This document shows, in pieces, positions 62,958 to 64,000 of a DNA stretch of 64,000 nucleotides; the stretch's first letter is position 1; each line of letters starts with the position of its first letter. The position numbers were made by a program, and so were the translations under genes. Location: the NCBI GenBank assembly GCA_023475025.1, contig JAMCWB010000005.1:124001-188000 (forward strand), in the 5' to 3' direction. The notes under the pieces were generated by a model that saw nothing but the letters and a program-made list of their open reading frames with translations, searched no databases and had not been told where the DNA came from. The stretch is from Gammaproteobacteria bacterium (GTDB taxonomy: Bacteria; Pseudomonadota; Gammaproteobacteria; Pseudomonadales; Pseudomonadaceae).

Positions 62958-64000
62958 TTATATCTTCAGGACTGTATCGGTAGCTGCGCGGATTGCGCCT
63001 TCGATATAGCCCAGTTCGTTGCAGTCGCCCATGGGATCAACGGGTATTCCGGTTTCAGCCAGACGCGTGCTCAGGCTGTGATCTGGGCCTGCCCCCAGTG
63101 CCAGAACCACGGAGTCCATTGCAAGCTGATGAGCTTGGCCTTCGGCATCCTGAAAGTGCACACAGTCGCTGGTGATACTGGTTACTTGCACATGCTTGAG
63201 CAGTGCAACATTATGTTGTTCCAGGTTGTCCAGCACGCGCCAGCGGCGAACAATGGACAGTTCTCGGCCAAGGCTTTCACTTGGCTCCAGGACACTGACT
63301 TCGCGCCCGCGTTCGACAAGAAATTCAGCCAGTTCAAGCCCCACCAGGCCGCCGCCAACGATAACAACGCGTTTACCCAGAGGCATCCACAACCTGGACA
63401 GCTGTTGTAGCGCATCGGTGCTGTTGTTGGCCCCGGTCAAGCTGCCGGCTTTCATCAGGGTGCGCTGTGTCAGGGAAAGCTTGGACTTGGCAATCTCTTC
63501 TGCACCATCGCCCGTCATCAGGCGTCTTAACTCGTCGCCACTCCAGACGTGTTTGGCGTTAGCCCCCGGAATATCCGGAGCTGCTCGCTTGGCACCGTTG
63601 GCAACCAGAATCCGGTCAGGATTGATTTGTTTGACCAGTTCGTTGGTGGCTTCGGTGTTAAGGCGAATATCGATAGGGAGTTGCTTAACCTGATGAATCA
63701 GGTTGTCAAGCAGCGCACCATTTTCCGGGTATGCCAGGGCAGCAAAGAACAAGGTGCCGCCAAGACGCTTGCCGCGCTCTACCAGAGTTACCTTATGGCC
63801 TCTGAGGCTGGCGAGGCGAGCTGCTTCCAGACCTGCTGGTCCACTGCCAACGACCAAAAGGTGTAATGGGGTATCGGTTGGCGTAATAACGCGTTGACTC
63901 TCATGACCGGTAAAGGGGTTGACCGCGCACTTGACGCGCTCATTGACAAAAATCTGGCTGACACAGACATAGCAATAGATGCACGGCCGGATGCTGGCTG
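62958..64000 (-). CDS. 2,4-dienoyl-CoA reductase/BaiCD-type flavin oxidoreductase, C-terminal part (runs off window)
   Basis: The gene is cut by the right edge; its 5' end lies beyond 64000. The visible 347 codons begin with the iron-sulfur segment CIYCYVCVSQIFVNE followed by KCAVNP, the cluster Cys pattern of the FadH/BaiCD family. The FAD domain VVGSGPAGLEAARLASLRGHK and the second nucleotide-binding domain VVIVGGGLVGLELAEFLVERG follow. Such enzymes reduce conjugated enones with NAD(P)H; in bile-acid metabolism BaiCD/BaiH reduce or oxidise ring A. The TTG at 63857 is not a real start. The N-terminal FMN barrel is outside the window. Confidence 0.85.
   Translation of the reverse strand, partial: ASIRPCIYCYVCVSQIFVNERVKCAVNPFTGHESQRVITPTDTPLHLLVVGSGPAGLEAARLASLRGHKVTLVERGKRLGGTLFFAALAYPENGALLDNLIHQVKQLPIDIRLNTEATNELVKQINPDRILVANGAKRAAPDIPGANAKHVWSGDELRRLMTGDGAEEIAKSKLSLTQRTLMKAGSLTGANNSTDALQQLSRLWMPLGKRVVIVGGGLVGLELAEFLVERGREVSVLEPSESLGRELSIVRRWRVLDNLEQHNVALLKHVQVTSITSDCVHFQDAEGQAHQLAMDSVVLALGAGPDHSLSTRLAETGIPVDPMGDCNELGYIEGAIRAATDTVLKI

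Overview
The window looks like a chromosome segment of a Pseudomonas-type gammaproteobacterium. The block thrS-infC-rpmI-rplT-pheS-pheT-ihfA-MerR-tRNA-Pro (9.4-17.7 kb) has the gene order and protein sequences of Pseudomonadaceae. No species is claimed.

Left part (0-6.5 kb): a zinc/manganese-type ABC uptake operon, glutathione reductase with a UPF0126 membrane protein, a periplasmic copper chaperone (PCuAC type), and a type II secretion/type IV pilus assembly ATPase gene destroyed by an internal frameshifting deletion. From 6.6 to 9.2 kb a small decayed island sits in tRNA-Val(GAC). The 3' half of the tRNA is repeated at the far end. Between the copies lie an integrase C-terminal remnant, a 5'-truncated gene, a 54-aa ORF and a zeta-toxin-like kinase coupled to an unrecognised 210-aa partner. 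The native tRNA terminator lies beyond the displaced copy. Housekeeping translation genes follow up to tRNA-Pro(GGG).

From 18 kb to the right edge the window is one large catabolic region that reads as steroid (probably bile-acid or sterol-like) degradation. Evidence is a 3alpha-hydroxysteroid dehydrogenase-like SDR, a 7alpha-HSD-like SDR, a 3beta/17beta-HSD-like SDR, two KstD-like flavoproteins and a KshB-like reductase. A two-component HsaA/HsaB-type monooxygenase is present, with an HsaE-HsaG-HsaF-type hydratase/acetaldehyde dehydrogenase/aldolase set. Side-chain degradation is represented by two CoA ligases, two pairs of acyl-CoA dehydrogenases, a MaoC-DUF35 protein, a MaoC protein and an Ltp2-like aldolase. 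DUF1302/DUF1329 envelope proteins, two MFS transporters, a chemoreceptor, a Tat-exported amidase and Old Yellow Enzyme-type reductases complete it. KshA, HsaC and HsaD were not found here and would have to be encoded elsewhere.

The genes appear to cooperate as follows. Envelope proteins and transporters bring substrate in. HSDs, KstDs and KshB oxidise rings A/B. CoA ligases, dehydrogenases, hydratases and the aldolase shorten the side chain. HsaA/B hydroxylates the opened ring product and HsaE/F/G converts the cleaved C5 fragment to pyruvate and acetyl-CoA or propionyl-CoA. The strongest new signal is a 16-bp inverted repeat, T(C/A)GTCC-N4-NGACGA, found eight times at 20.2, 31.0 (two), 34.4, 45.7, 51.9 (two) and 56.1 kb. 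Every copy lies upstream of a catabolic operon or in a divergent promoter region. It is a candidate operator for the whole regulon; its regulator is not identified in the window.
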